A stretch of DNA of 64,000 nt from Saccharomonospora sp. CUA-673 (GCF_001942305.1 NZ_MKKE01000022.1:186001-250000); one strand, 5' to 3'; positions 1 through 9,197 are shown, counted from the first letter of the stretch. Numbers and translations: made by a program. Notes: generated by a model not told the origin, from the sequence alone.

Positions 1-2
1 GC

Positions 3-722
3 CTCAAACGGTCCATTATGGAGTGTTCCGGCAACGGTCCGCTCGTGGTGCTCGCCGACGCCGACATCCCGGCCGCCGCCAAGGCCGCCGTCGACGGCGC
101 CGTCATGTGCTCCGGGCAGGTCTGCTGCGCGACCGAACGCGTCATCGTCGACAAAGCCATCCACGACGACTACATCGCCGCGCTCCTCGCCGAGACGGAC
201 AAGATCCGTACCGGCGATCCGTTCGACCCCGACACCACCTACGGCCCCCTCAACAATGCCCAGGTCGCCGAGAAAATGGACCGGCACATGGCCGACGGCC
301 GCGCCCACGGCGCCGACGTCCTGCGCGGAGGACAACGCACTGCCGGCATGCCCACGGACCTCTACTACGACTTCACCGTGGTCGACGGCGTACTGCCCGA
401 AACCTTGCTCGCAAGCGAGGAATCCTTCGGCCCCGTCGTCCCCGTCATCACCGCCGACGGTGACGACGAGATCCTGCGCATCGCCAACGACGACAAACTC
501 GGCCTGCAGGGCGCCGTGTTCACTCGGGACGTCGCCAAGGCATACCGCTTCGTCGAGGAACTCGCCGTCGGACAGGTCGTCGTCAACGACAACACCTGCT
601 TCTGGGACATCAACATGGCCTTCGGCGGAGCCGGCGGACGCAACACCGGTTGGGGCCGCATCGGGGGCAAGTACACCCTGTTGGACATGACCGACCTGCG
701 GACCGGCGTCGTCCATGTCTGA
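3..722 (+). CDS. Aldehyde dehydrogenase, C-terminal half (cut by window start)
   Basis: NAD(P)-dependent aldehyde dehydrogenase, oxidising an aldehyde to a carboxylate in the cytoplasm. The reading frame is open to the left edge, so the N-terminal half lies outside the window; an ATG at 18 is internal. The visible 239 residues begin with the catalytic-glutamate segment (KRSIMECSGN, matching the family LELGGN), then GQVCCATERV with the nucleophilic cysteine, and later EESFGPVVPV, the family EEIFGPV motif. The last 8 bases overlap the start of the FAD oxidoreductase gene, which implies translational coupling. With the oxidase and the Lrp regulator downstream, a role in amine or amino-acid breakdown, oxidising the aldehyde made by the oxidase, is a reasonable inference. 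Exact substrate is unknown. Confidence 0.93.
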   Translation, partial: LKRSIMECSGNGPLVVLADADIPAAAKAAVDGAVMCSGQVCCATERVIVDKAIHDDYIAALLAETDKIRTGDPFDPDTTYGPLNNAQVAEKMDRHMADGRAHGADVLRGGQRTAGMPTDLYYDFTVVDGVLPETLLASEESFGPVVPVITADGDDEILRIANDDKLGLQGAVFTRDVAKAYRFVEELAVGQVVVNDNTCFWDINMAFGGAGGRNTGWGRIGGKYTLLDMTDLRTGVVHV

Positions 723-2109
723 CCCCGGCCCCACCCCGGTGGCCGCGAGCACGACCCCGTTCTGGCTCGACTGCAACGACAGGCCGCCGCCGCTGCCACC
801 GCTGACCGAGGACATCTCTGCCGACCTCGTCGTCATCGGCGGCGGCTACACCGGGCTGTGGACGGCCCTCCACGCCAAGGAATCCCGGCCCGACGCCGAC
901 GTGGTGCTCATCGAACGCGACACGTGCGGCGCCGCGGCGAGCGGACGCAACGGCGGTATGTGCTCACCGAGCCTCACCCACGGGCTCGGCAACGGCATAC
1001 AGCACTGGCCCCGGGACATCGACACCCTGCTCCGGCGCGGACACGAGAATTTCACCGCATTCCAACGAGATCTCGACCGCTACGGCATCGACTGCGGGTT
1101 CGTCCACACGGGAAAGCTCAGCATCGCACGTCAACCGTGGCAGTCCGACGCCCTCGCCGCCGAGGCACGGCTGAGCGCCCGGCACGGCGAACGCGCCGAG
1201 TTCCTCGACCACGACGCCGTGCGCAAGTACCTCAATACCCCCGCCGCCCTCACCGGGCTGTTCCAACCCGACTACGCGCTGCTCGACCCTGCCCGCCTGG
1301 CCGACGGGCTGCGCGAGGCCTGCCTCCGCCTCGGTGTGCGCATCGCCGAGAACACCACCGTGCAACGACTCGAGGTCCCGTCCACGGGCCATGTCCGCGT
1401 GCACACCGGACAGGCGATGGTCCGCGCGGGGCAAGTCGCGTTGGCTACCGGCGCGTTCACCTCCCTCCTGCGCCGACTCCGCTACCGGGTCGTGCCGGTG
1501 TACGACTACGCCCTCGTCACCGAACCACTTACCGCCGCCCAGTTCGCCTCCATCGGCTGGACCGGCGAGCACGCCTGCACCGACGCGGCGAACCAGTTCC
1601 ACTACTTCCGGAAGACACCCGACGGCCGAATGCTGTGGGGCGGCTACGACGCCATCTACCACTACGGAGGGAAAACCGCGGACCATCTGACCAATCGCCC
1701 CGCCACCTTCCGCACCCTCAAGCGGACCTTCCGCGCGACGTTCCCCGCCCTCGATGACGTGCCGTTCACCCACTCATGGGGCGGTGTCATCGACATGTCG
1801 AGCAACTTCACCCTGTTCGCCGGCACCGCGGCACGCGGCCGCATCGGCTACGCGGCGGGATTCACCGGACTCGGCGTCGTCGCGACCCGGTTCGGTGCAC
1901 TGGCCATGTTGGACCTTCTCGCCGGCCGTCACACCGCACGAACCACTCTGCCGATGATCCGGCGCAAACCCCTCCCACTACCGACCGATCCGCTGCGCTG
2001 GATCGGCGTCACCGTGACCCGCCGAGGACTCGCCACCGAGGACACCACCGGCAGACGCAGTCCCTGGCTGCATATCCTGGACCGGGCCGGGGTCGGATTC
2101 GGCTCGTGA
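715..2109 (+). CDS. FAD-dependent amine/amino-acid oxidoreductase (DadA/PuuB-like)
   Basis: A 464-residue flavoprotein of the glycine/D-amino-acid oxidase (DAO) family. The dinucleotide-binding motif VVIGGGYTGLW is at residues 39-49, and SGRNGGMC follows, the conserved segment near the flavin in gamma-glutamylputrescine oxidase-type enzymes. A C-terminal GYAAGFTGLGV segment matches the second FAD contact. Members oxidise a secondary or primary amine to an aldehyde or keto acid plus ammonia. The start at 715 overlaps the aldehyde dehydrogenase stop, and the oxidase-plus-dehydrogenase pairing resembles the two oxidative steps of putrescine degradation. The N-terminal TPFWLD segment is typical of PuuB-like proteins. 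The substrate could equally be another amine or an amino acid. Confidence 0.88.
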   Translation: MSDPGPTPVAASTTPFWLDCNDRPPPLPPLTEDISADLVVIGGGYTGLWTALHAKESRPDADVVLIERDTCGAAASGRNGGMCSPSLTHGLGNGIQHWPRDIDTLLRRGHENFTAFQRDLDRYGIDCGFVHTGKLSIARQPWQSDALAAEARLSARHGERAEFLDHDAVRKYLNTPAALTGLFQPDYALLDPARLADGLREACLRLGVRIAENTTVQRLEVPSTGHVRVHTGQAMVRAGQVALATGAFTSLLRRLRYRVVPVYDYALVTEPLTAAQFASIGWTGEHACTDAANQFHYFRKTPDGRMLWGGYDAIYHYGGKTADHLTNRPATFRTLKRTFRATFPALDDVPFTHSWGGVIDMSSNFTLFAGTAARGRIGYAAGFTGLGVVATRFGALAMLDLLAGRHTARTTLPMIRRKPLPLPTDPLRWIGVTVTRRGLATEDTTGRRSPWLHILDRAGVGFGS

Positions 2110-2193
2110 TGCCGGGCCGGCACGACTGGTCGGCACCGGCCGACCGACATGGTTGGTCGACGCAGATCCGTCGGGAGTCAGGCAGGAGTCACC

Positions 2194-2697
2194 ATGGGGC
2201 AGCAACCGCTCGACGACATCGACAGCCGGATCATCGCGATCCTGCAGGCCGACGGGCGCAAGGCGTACAACCAGATCGCCACCGAGCTGAGCATCCCCGC
2301 CTCATCGGTGCGGTACCGCGTACAACGGCTGATGGACGCCGGCATCCTGCAGGTGGTCGGTATCGCCGATCCCCTGACCATCGGATTCGACCGGCTGGCC
2401 ATGATCGGCGTACGCACCCGACCCGGTTCGAGCCACGCCGTGTGCGAGGCGCTCAAGGCGCTCCCGGAAACCAGTTACGTGGTGTTGGTGGCCGGACACT
2501 ACGACGTCATGGTCGAGGTCATCTGCAGGGACGTCAGCCACTACACCGAGCTGATGACCACAGGAATCCAACGCATCGACGGCGTCCTGTCCACGGACTC
2601 GTTCTTCGTACTTGAGGTGCACAAACTCGCCTACGGGTGGGGTGTCGGCGACGTCGCCACCCCAGCCCTGCAGGTCGATCGTTCCGGCACGACCTAA
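2194..2697 (+). CDS. Lrp/AsnC-family transcriptional regulator
   Basis: A 167-residue regulator. The N-terminal winged helix-turn-helix (about residues 5-55) has the family signature LDDIDSRIIAILQADGRKAYNQIA. The C-terminal RAM/AsnC ligand-binding domain contains the conserved V-GHYD segment (about residue 100). The ATG at 2194 is preferred over an upstream ATG at 2149 because GGCAGGA sits 6 bases before it and the family starts just before the LDDID stretch. It lies 84 bases after the oxidase gene on the same strand. Lrp proteins often respond to the amino acid or amine degraded by the neighbouring operon, so it probably controls the upstream two genes; this is inferred from position only. 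Confidence 0.92.
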   Translation: MGQQPLDDIDSRIIAILQADGRKAYNQIATELSIPASSVRYRVQRLMDAGILQVVGIADPLTIGFDRLAMIGVRTRPGSSHAVCEALKALPETSYVVLVAGHYDVMVEVICRDVSHYTELMTTGIQRIDGVLSTDSFFVLEVHKLAYGWGVGDVATPALQVDRSGTT

Positions 2698-2787
2698 TGC
2701 CTCCCCACCTCGCGCCGCTGCCAGTGCAGAGCTCACAGTCCTGAGCGCTCGGCGAGCTGAACGCAGGGGCCCCCGAACCCGCAATAC

Positions 2788-2913
2788 AGCGACGCGAGGT
2801 GCCAACACAGCGACGTGGGGTGCTGACACGACGACGTGGGGTGCTGACACGACGACGTGGGATGCTGACACGGCGACGTGGGATGCTGACACGGCGACGC
2901 GGGGTGCTGACAC
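2788..2913 (+). repeat. 21-bp repeat array A, six units
   Basis: Six head-to-tail 21-bp units start at 2788, 2809, 2830, 2851, 2872 and 2893. The unit reads GGCGACGTGGG, one variable base, then TGCTGACAC; the first two units begin with AGCGAC and the first ends GCCAACAC. The array fills the space between two convergent genes, the Lrp regulator and the MscS channel. There are no spacers between units. The 21-base period equals seven codons, so open frames run through it, but they give low-complexity peptides and are not taken as genes. Confidence 0.95.
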
Positions 2914-2942
2914 GGCGCCCGGCGGCCCGGCCCCGCCCGGGG

Positions 2943-3878
2943 TCAGCCGGACTGGGCTGCTCCTGGGCCGGCGGCCGGGAGGACCGGGTAGGCGACCTTG
3001 ACGCCGGCCTCGTCGAGGCCGCGCTTGAGGTGGGCGCGGAGTTCGCGGCCCATGGACCACTGGTCGCCCGGCTGGGTCGTCACGATGACCCGCACGGTCA
3101 CCGCGCCGTTGCCGATGCCGACGACGCCGTTGATGCTCGGCCGCTCGATGATCTTCGCCGCGAACTCGGGGTTGTCGGCGAACTCGTCGATGCTGCGCTG
3201 GATGACCGGCTTCGCGTCCTCGAGGTCCACCGAGTAGTCCAGGGGCAGTTCGACGACGGCGTTCGCCCAGTCCTGGTTCATGTTGCAGACGCGCATGATC
3301 TCGCCGTTGCGCACGTGCCACAGGCCGCCGTTGAGGTCGCGGATCTTCGTCACGCGCAGCGTCACCGCCTCGACGGTGCCGACCGCGTCGCCGACGTCCA
3401 CCACGTCGCCCACGCCGTACTGGTCCTCGACCATCATGAAGATGCCCGACAGGAAGTCCTGCACCAGGCTCTGCGCACCGAAACCGATCGCCAGACCGAT
3501 CACACCGGCGCTCGCGATGATCGGGCCGATGTTGATGCCGAACTGCCCGAGGATGGTCACGAACGCGATACCGAAGATCACGAACGACGCGACGCTCTTG
3601 AGCACCGACGCGATGGTGTCCGCACGCTGCCGCTGCCGTTCCCCACGAGTCGCGTCGGCCTGCTTCAGCACCCGGGGCGCCGCCTTCGCCTTCGCCCGGT
3701 CGATCCGCTCCCGCGAATTCATCATCCGCTTCGCCAGCTGATCGATCAGCCGGCCGACGACCGCCCGCATCACCAATGCGACCACGACAATGATCACGAT
3801 GTTGATCAAACCGGACACGAGTTCCGACGAATTGTCGTTGAACCAGTCCACGAACGCGTTCGTCCGGACCTCAGGCAT
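2943..3878 (-). CDS. Small-conductance mechanosensitive ion channel (MscS family)
   Basis: A 311-residue membrane channel that opens under membrane tension and protects against osmotic downshock. A long hydrophobic helix near residues 18-40 is followed by a charged linker, two more hydrophobic segments around 95-135, and the pore-lining stretch rich in Gly and Ala (SAGVIGLAIGFGAQSLVQDFLSG), the family hallmark. The soluble beta domain follows (GDVVDVGDAVGTVEAV). The ATG at 3878 is preferred to one at 3902, since AGGGGAG lies 10 bases upstream of it. The protein ends in a Gly/Ala/Pro tail next to repeat array A. Function is secure at family level. Confidence 0.93.
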   Translation of the reverse strand: MPEVRTNAFVDWFNDNSSELVSGLINIVIIVVVALVMRAVVGRLIDQLAKRMMNSRERIDRAKAKAAPRVLKQADATRGERQRQRADTIASVLKSVASFVIFGIAFVTILGQFGINIGPIIASAGVIGLAIGFGAQSLVQDFLSGIFMMVEDQYGVGDVVDVGDAVGTVEAVTLRVTKIRDLNGGLWHVRNGEIMRVCNMNQDWANAVVELPLDYSVDLEDAKPVIQRSIDEFADNPEFAAKIIERPSINGVVGIGNGAVTVRVIVTTQPGDQWSMGRELRAHLKRGLDEAGVKVAYPVLPAAGPGAAQSG

Positions 3879-3958
3879 GGAAACGGGTCTCCCCTCATAC
3901 ACCGGCTGCGGACACCGTCGGGTGCCCCTCTGGCAGGGTAAGAACGCCCCCGTCCCGG

Positions 3959-3997
3959 CCCCGCAAGCGGGGGTGGGCCGGCCCGCGAAAACGGGCC
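3959..3997 (-). terminator. Two adjacent hairpins after fprB
   Basis: CCCCGC (3959-3964), AA, GCGGGG (3967-3972) forms one perfect hairpin. GGCCCG (3980-3985), CGAAAA, CGGGCC (3992-3997) forms a second. They lie just downstream of the fprB stop on the minus strand and before the MscS start. No long U-tract follows, as is usual for GC-rich actinobacterial terminators. Confidence 0.6.
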
Positions 3998-4009
3998 CTC
4001 ACCAGGGCG

Positions 4010-5512
4010 TCAGGAGCGACGCAACAGGCCTCCGCGCTTACGCGAACCCCGCACGTCGACCGCACCGCCGCGGACGTCGTCCAGCAGCCCCGCAACCGTT
4101 TCCTGTGCGCACGTCCGATTCGCGCCGATCCCGCCCGACGGGCCGCGTTTGATCCACCCCACGACGTACGTCGCGGCGCGGCCCTCGACCCGGCCCGCGG
4201 TGTTCGGGATCGTGCCCGTCGCCTCGTCGAACGGCAGGCCCGGCACCGGAACGCCGCGATAGCCCACGGCGCGCACCACCATTCCCGCGTCGATGTCCAC
4301 AGTGGAATCCGCGCCCGTCGTGCGCAGACCCGACACGCTGCCGCCCTCGCCGAGCACCTCCACCGGCGACGAGTGGAACCGCAACACGATCCGGCGCCGT
4401 TCCTGCGCGGGCCGGCTCGACCAGTCGACGGCCTCCTGGCGCACATCGCGCAGCAGATACGCCTTGTCGCCCGGCCGCGCCTCGGCGATCGCCTTCGCCA
4501 CGCGCTCGTCGTGGTTGTCGATCACGACGTCGAAATCCGGATGCTTGGTCAACGCCAGGATCTCCGGCTCGGTGTACGCCGCGTTCTCCGGGCCCCGGCG
4601 GGCCAACAGCACGACCTCGCGCACGTCGCTGTCGCGCAGCGCCGACAGCGCCGCCCGCGAGATCGACGTGTCCTCCAGCGAACCCGGGCGGCTCGACAGG
4701 ATGCGCGCCACGTCCAGCGCCACGTTGCCGTTGCCGATCAGCACCGCGCGCCGCGCCGACAGGTCCACCACGTCCACCGCGTCCGGGTGGCTGTTGTACC
4801 AGGACACGACCTCGGTGGCCGCGACACTGCCCGGCAGCTGCTCCCCGGCGATGCCCAGCGACTTCGCCGACGACGCACCCACCGCGTAGATCACCGCGTC
4901 GTGCTTGGCCGCCAGCTCGTCGACCGTGACGTCCTTGCCGACCTCGACCCCGAGCCGCATCGTCAACCGCGGATGCTCGCGGTACCGCGCGAACGTCTCG
5001 TCGATGCGCTTGGTCGAGGGGTGGTCCGGCGCGACACCGAAGCGGATCAGCCCGCCCGCCACGTCGAGCCGGTCGATCAGCGTCACCCGCGCGCTCGTGT
5101 GCAACAACAGGTCCTCGACCGCATACATGCCCGCCGGACCGCTGCCGACGACCGCGACGTCCGGAGCGGGGAAATCGCTCGAGATCGTCCGGTCGAACGT
5201 CGGCGGACCCCAGTTGTGGAACACCGGCGACGAGCCCAGCACGTCGTGCGAGACCGGCCGCTCCTCGTAGTACCGGGCGTTCACCTCGGCATACGGCTTG
5301 AGCGACTCGCTGAGCATGTCCACCGGGAAGATCGCGTCAACCGGGCAGGCATCGGCACACGCGCCGCAGTTGATGCAGCTGCGCGGGTCGATGTAGAGCA
5401 TGTCCGTGCTGCCGAAGTCCGGCTCGTCCGGGGTCGGGTGAATGCAGTTGACCGGACAGACCGAGACGCACGTGGCGTCGTTGCAACACGTCTGTGTGAT
5501 CGCAAAGACCAT
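4010..5512 (-). CDS. fprB: Ferredoxin-NADP reductase fused to an N-terminal ferredoxin (FprB type)
   Basis: A 500-residue electron-transfer flavoprotein. Residues 1-60 form a 7Fe/8Fe ferredoxin with two clusters of cysteines (CCNDATCVSVCPVNC and CINCGACADACPVDA). After a linker comes an adrenodoxin-reductase-like domain with the FAD site (VVGSGPAGMYAVEDLL, near residue 115) and the NADP site (GNGNVALDVARILS, near 260). It moves electrons from NADPH to its own or a partner iron-sulphur centre. It lies 13 bases downstream of the diiron oxygenase gene on the same strand, the order found for Mycobacterium tuberculosis Rv0885-Rv0886 (fprB). This makes it the likely reductase for that oxygenase. 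It is somewhat shorter than M. tuberculosis FprB. Confidence 0.92.
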   Translation of the reverse strand: MVFAITQTCCNDATCVSVCPVNCIHPTPDEPDFGSTDMLYIDPRSCINCGACADACPVDAIFPVDMLSESLKPYAEVNARYYEERPVSHDVLGSSPVFHNWGPPTFDRTISSDFPAPDVAVVGSGPAGMYAVEDLLLHTSARVTLIDRLDVAGGLIRFGVAPDHPSTKRIDETFARYREHPRLTMRLGVEVGKDVTVDELAAKHDAVIYAVGASSAKSLGIAGEQLPGSVAATEVVSWYNSHPDAVDVVDLSARRAVLIGNGNVALDVARILSSRPGSLEDTSISRAALSALRDSDVREVVLLARRGPENAAYTEPEILALTKHPDFDVVIDNHDERVAKAIAEARPGDKAYLLRDVRQEAVDWSSRPAQERRRIVLRFHSSPVEVLGEGGSVSGLRTTGADSTVDIDAGMVVRAVGYRGVPVPGLPFDEATGTIPNTAGRVEGRAATYVVGWIKRGPSGGIGANRTCAQETVAGLLDDVRGGAVDVRGSRKRGGLLRRS

Positions 5513-5525
5513 GGGTTCGGGTCGC

Positions 5526-6440
5526 TCAGATCAGGTTGGCGCGCTTGTAGATGCGCTTGGCCGGCTTGGTCAGCAGGCCACACGAGTTGAGGAACTCCAT
5601 CAGACCCGAGCAGCTCGAACGCAGCATGGCCTTGAAGTTCTCGTTGTGCTTGGCCTCGTGGAGCGCGCGCTTGGAGTCCAGACCCGCGTTCTCGTAGACC
5701 TTCGGGTTCCACATGGCGTCGACGATGAAGTAGGCGACGGTCGCGATGGCGACGGCGTTGGCCTGCCGGCGCGCCCAGCCGGCGCCCTCGAGGCGCTGCT
5801 TGGTCTCGTCGCGGGCGAACTTCATGTGCCGCGACTCCTCCACCACGTGGATGTTGTTGATCGTGCGCACGAACGGCACGACACGCTCGTCGCGCATCCA
5901 GTCGCGCTGCATGACGTCGAGGACCTCTTCGGCCACGAGGATCGCCGCGTAGGCGGCCTCGCCGCGGGCGGTCGCCGCGTACACGCGGCCGCCCTGCACG
6001 GCGTACCAGCGCGGCCGGTACGCCGGGGCGCGCAGCTTCTCGGCGCCGCGGGCGAACATGATCGAGTGCCGGCACTCGTCGGCGATCTCGGTGAGCGCCC
6101 ACTGGAACTCGGGGGTCGTCGGGTCCTTGGCGTAGAAGTCCCGCAGCACCATCTGCTGCAGGATCATCTCGAACCAGATGCCGGTGCTGGCCACCGACGC
6201 CGCCTCCTGGCGCGTCAGCTCCTTGCGCTGCTCCTCGGTCATCTCCTCCCAGTAGGAGGTGCCGTAGAGCGTGCTCCACTCCGGCGAGGTGCCCCAGTAC
6301 GAGGTGTCGAGTGGGGTTTCCCAGTCAACCTCGGTCGCGGGGTCGTACGACAGCATCTCCGACGAGTCCAACAGTCGCTGGGCGACCGAGTCCTGGCCCT
6401 GCTGCGCGTCCGCTTCGATGCGGTTGTCGACGCTGGTCAT
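5526..6440 (-). CDS. AurF-like diiron oxygenase (Rv0885 type)
   Basis: A 304-residue protein of the non-haem diiron oxygenase family that includes AurF. The metal-binding helices carry the expected Glu/His pairs: EIADECRHSIMFAR near residue 110 and EESRHMKFARDE near residue 200, together with the upstream QEAASVASTGIWFE helix. The C-terminus has a cysteine-containing hydrophobic stretch. AurF oxidises arylamines to nitro compounds, but the substrate of the Rv0885-like branch is not known. It is the first gene of a two-gene operon with fprB, so electron supply by FprB is the natural reading. A strong inverted repeat lies 44 bases upstream of the start. Confidence 0.88.
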   Translation of the reverse strand: MTSVDNRIEADAQQGQDSVAQRLLDSSEMLSYDPATEVDWETPLDTSYWGTSPEWSTLYGTSYWEEMTEEQRKELTRQEAASVASTGIWFEMILQQMVLRDFYAKDPTTPEFQWALTEIADECRHSIMFARGAEKLRAPAYRPRWYAVQGGRVYAATARGEAAYAAILVAEEVLDVMQRDWMRDERVVPFVRTINNIHVVEESRHMKFARDETKQRLEGAGWARRQANAVAIATVAYFIVDAMWNPKVYENAGLDSKRALHEAKHNENFKAMLRSSCSGLMEFLNSCGLLTKPAKRIYKRANLI

Positions 6441-6483
6441 AGGAAGCTCCCTGACAACGAGATTGCCTGTTACCGAGGTTTAC

Positions 6484-6500
6484 TGTTACTTAAGGTAACA
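6484..6500. promoter_or_regulatory. Palindromic operator upstream of the diiron oxygenase-fprB operon
   Basis: TGTTAC (6484-6489), TTAAG, GTAACA (6495-6500) is a perfect inverted repeat with a 5-base centre. A further half-site TGTTACC lies at 6468-6474. Its place 44-60 bases upstream of the oxygenase start suits a repressor site. Size and symmetry resemble TetR-family operators; no dedicated regulator gene is adjacent, so the regulator is unknown. Confidence 0.6.
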
Positions 6501-6683
6501 CGTGGGTCTTCAGCAGACCAGCGTCTCAGGCGCACGACCCCGTGACCAGGGGCGACGCGCCGAATTCACCCGGGTCGGGCGCCGCTGTCCCCCCCCCGTC
6601 GACCACGACACTGGCGCGCGTCATCCGACCGTGTTCAGATGGACGGTGATCAATGCTGATCACTCGCGCCGAAGGAGGCGTCC

Positions 6684-7897
6684 GTGGGCAAGGCGTACGT
6701 CGTGGGCACGTTCGACACCAAGGGCGACGAGCTGCGGTACGTCGCCGACCTGATCCGCGAGGCCGGCGTGGCCGTCCGCACGGTCGACCTGTCGACCGAC
6801 ACCTCTGCCGCCTCAGCCTCCCCCGCCGATGTCTCCCCCGCCGACGTCGCAGCCTGGCACCCCGACGGCGCCTCGGCCGTGTTCACCGGCGACCGCGGCA
6901 GCGCCGTCGGCGCGATGGCCACCGCGTTCGCCCACTTCCTGCCCGCCCAGCGCACCGGGGACGACGCCGTGGCCGGCGTCCTCGGCCTCGGCGGCTCGGG
7001 CGGCACGGCGCTCGTCACCCCGGCGATGCAGGCGCTGCCGGTGGGCGTGCCGAAGGTGATGGTCTCGACGATGGCCGCCGCGACGTCGGGTCCTACGTCG
7101 GCGCCTCCGACATCGCGATGCTCCACTCGGTCACCGACGTCGCCGGGCTCAACCGCATCTCCCGGCAGGTGCTCGGCAACGCCGCACACGCGCTCGCGGG
7201 CGCGTGCGCCCACCCGATCCCCGCGGGCGACGCCCGTCCCGCCGTCGGACTGACGATGTTCGGCGTCACGACCCCGTGCGTCGATGCCGTCACCCAGCGG
7301 CTCGGCGCCGATCACGACTGCCTGGTCTTCCACGCCACCGGCACCGGCGGCGCCGCAATGGAGAAGCTCGCCGACGACGGCCACCTCGCGGGCGTCCTCG
7401 ACATCTCCACCACCGAGATCTGCGACCTCGTCGCGGGCGGGGTCCTCGCGGCCGGCGAGGACCGCCTGGACGCCGTCGCGCGCACGAAGATCCCCTACGT
7501 CGGCTCGTGCGGCGCACTCGACATGGTCAACTTCGGCGCACCCGACACCGTGCCCGCCCACTACGCGCACCGCCGCTTCTACCCGCACAACCCGCAGGTC
7601 ACGCTCATGCGCACGAACGCGGACGAGGTGCGCTCCGTCGGCGAGTTCCTCGCCCGCAAGCTCAACGCCTGCGACGGCCCTGTGCGCTTCCTGCTGCCCG
7701 AGGGCGGAGTGTCCGCATTGGACGCACCGGGGCAGCCGTTCCACGACCCCGAGGTCGACGCGGTGCTGTTCGACACGCTCGAGCGCGAGGTCCACCAGAC
7801 CGGCGACCGGCGACTCGTCCGCTCGCCGCGACACCTCAACGACCCGGAGTTCGCCGACGAGCTCGTGGCCGCATTCACCGACGCAGTAAGGAGTTAG
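6684..7897 (+). pseudogene. Tm-1-like ATP-binding protein (UPF0261), frameshifted
   Basis: The first 130 codons from GTG 6684 (AAGGAGG 5 bases upstream) encode the start of a Tm-1/UPF0261 protein ([15 protein letters not shown], then [22 protein letters not shown]). Near base 7080 the homology jumps to the next frame, which continues [17 protein letters not shown] and runs to the stop at 7895. Restoring one G in the GCCGCCGCGAC stretch joins the two parts into one 404-codon gene of normal family length. The family is named after the tomato Tm-1 resistance protein; in bacteria it is paired with a PEP-hydrolase-like TIM-barrel protein, exactly as here. The biochemical role is not established. 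The break may be a sequencing error (see findings). Confidence 0.85.
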
Positions 7898-7898
7898 G

Positions 7899-8768
7899 GT
7901 GCCCCGGATCGCCAGGCAGGAGTTGCTCGCCACGTTCACCGCGAAGGCCCGCAGCGGTGCGCCGATCATCGGCGGCGGCGCGGGAACGGGCCTGTCCGCC
8001 AAGTGCGAGGAAGCGGGCGGCATCGACCTCATCGTCATCTACAACTCGGGCCGGTTCCGCATGGCCGGGCGCGGTTCGCTGGCCGGACTGCTGGCCTACG
8101 GCAACGCCAACGACATCGTCGTCGAGATGGCCGACGAGGTGCTGCCCGTGGTGCGCCGCACCCCGGTGTTGGCGGGCGTCAACGCCACCGACCCGTTCCT
8201 CGACGTCGACCGCTTCCTGCGCACCCTCACCGACCTCGGCTTCTCCGGCGTGCAGAACTTCCCCACCGTCGGCCTCATCGACGGCACGTTCCGCGCCAAC
8301 CTCGAGGAAACCGGCATGGGCTACCAGCACGAGGTGGACCTGGTCGCCGCCGCGCGCCGCGCCGACCTGCTCACCACGCCGTACGTGTTCTCCGCCGACG
8401 ACGCGCGCGCCATGACCGAGGCGGGCGCCGACATCCTCGTGTGCCACATGGGCCTGACCACCAGCGGATCCATCGGCGCCGTCACCGCCAAGACCCTCGA
8501 CGACTGCGTCGCCGCGATCGACGAGTGGTCCGCGGCGGCCCGCGAGATCCGCGACGACGTGCTCGTGCTGTGCCACGGCGGGCCCGTCGCCGCACCGGAG
8601 GACGCGTCGTACGTGCTGTCGCGCACCGCGCACTGCCACGGGTTCTACGGCGCCAGCAGCATGGAGCGCCTGCCCGTCGAGGAGGCCCTCACCGCGCGCA
8701 CCCGCGAGTTCACCGAGCTGTCCCTGTCCCCGCAGTCCGACACCAGCGCAACCGCGAAGGAGAAGTAG
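7899..8768 (+). CDS. Phosphoenolpyruvate hydrolase-like TIM-barrel protein
   Basis: A 289-residue protein of the PEP-hydrolase/TIM-barrel signalling family that regularly accompanies UPF0261 proteins. Recognisable segments are the Gly-rich [16 protein letters not shown] near residue 23, the [21 protein letters not shown] stretch, NATDPF and [13 protein letters not shown]. The GTG start at 7899 sits 1 base after the UPF0261 stop, with AAGGAG upstream, so the two are co-translated. The next gene begins immediately after its stop. The family name comes from PEP hydrolase activity reported for a few members; whether this one hydrolyses PEP is unproven. Confidence 0.88.
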   Translation: MPRIARQELLATFTAKARSGAPIIGGGAGTGLSAKCEEAGGIDLIVIYNSGRFRMAGRGSLAGLLAYGNANDIVVEMADEVLPVVRRTPVLAGVNATDPFLDVDRFLRTLTDLGFSGVQNFPTVGLIDGTFRANLEETGMGYQHEVDLVAAARRADLLTTPYVFSADDARAMTEAGADILVCHMGLTTSGSIGAVTAKTLDDCVAAIDEWSAAAREIRDDVLVLCHGGPVAAPEDASYVLSRTAHCHGFYGASSMERLPVEEALTARTREFTELSLSPQSDTSATAKEK

Positions 8769-9197
8769 ATGCCACGGCCCTACGCAAGCGGAATCGTGCC
8801 CGGCGACGTCGACGAGGTGTGGCGGCGCGTCCGCGACTTCAACGGACTGCCCACCTGGCACCCGGGCATCGCAGCCAGCGAGATCGAACCCGGCCACGGA
8901 GCCTTCGAGATCGGCGCCGTGCGCACACTGACCCTCGCCGACGGCGGAGTCGTGCGCGAACAGCTGCTGGCCTTCGACGACCCCGGCCGCAGCTACACCT
9001 ACAACATCCTCGACAGCCCGTTCCCCGTGCGCCGCTACATCAGCACCATCCGCGTCGCCCCGATCACCGCCACCGGCGACACGTTCGTCGAATGGTGGAC
9101 CGAGTACGACGCCGACGCCGCCGACGAGGAAAACCTCGACAAGACGTTCGCCAAGGGCGTCTTCGCCACCGGCATCAAAGCCCTCGCCGGAGGCTGA
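8769..9197 (+). CDS. SRPBCC-family (polyketide cyclase/dehydrase-like) protein
   Basis: A 142-residue START/Bet v1-like protein with a hydrophobic ligand cavity. The N-terminal PGDVDEVWRRVRDFNGLPTWHPGI is the typical SRPBCC opening and VEWWTEYDAD the typical central strand. The ATG follows directly on the stop codon of the TIM-barrel gene (TAGATG), with AAGGAG 6 bases upstream, so it is the third gene of the operon. A small hydrophobic substrate or product of the neighbouring enzymes is the likely ligand, but none can be named. Confidence 0.88.
   Translation: MPRPYASGIVPGDVDEVWRRVRDFNGLPTWHPGIAASEIEPGHGAFEIGAVRTLTLADGGVVREQLLAFDDPGRSYTYNILDSPFPVRRYISTIRVAPITATGDTFVEWWTEYDADAADEENLDKTFAKGVFATGIKALAGG

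Noticed and set aside
2612..3001. Protein of heptad repeats read through array A
   Set aside because: The frame is open only because 21 is a multiple of three; it has no ribosome site and overlaps the MscS gene.
4300..4325. DnaA box or origin at TCCACAGTGG
   Set aside because: Single copies inside genes, no cluster and no dnaA/dnaN neighbours.
6684..7897. Programmed ribosomal frameshift in the UPF0261 gene
   Set aside because: No slippery sequence or stimulatory hairpin is seen, and the same kind of break recurs in many unrelated genes.
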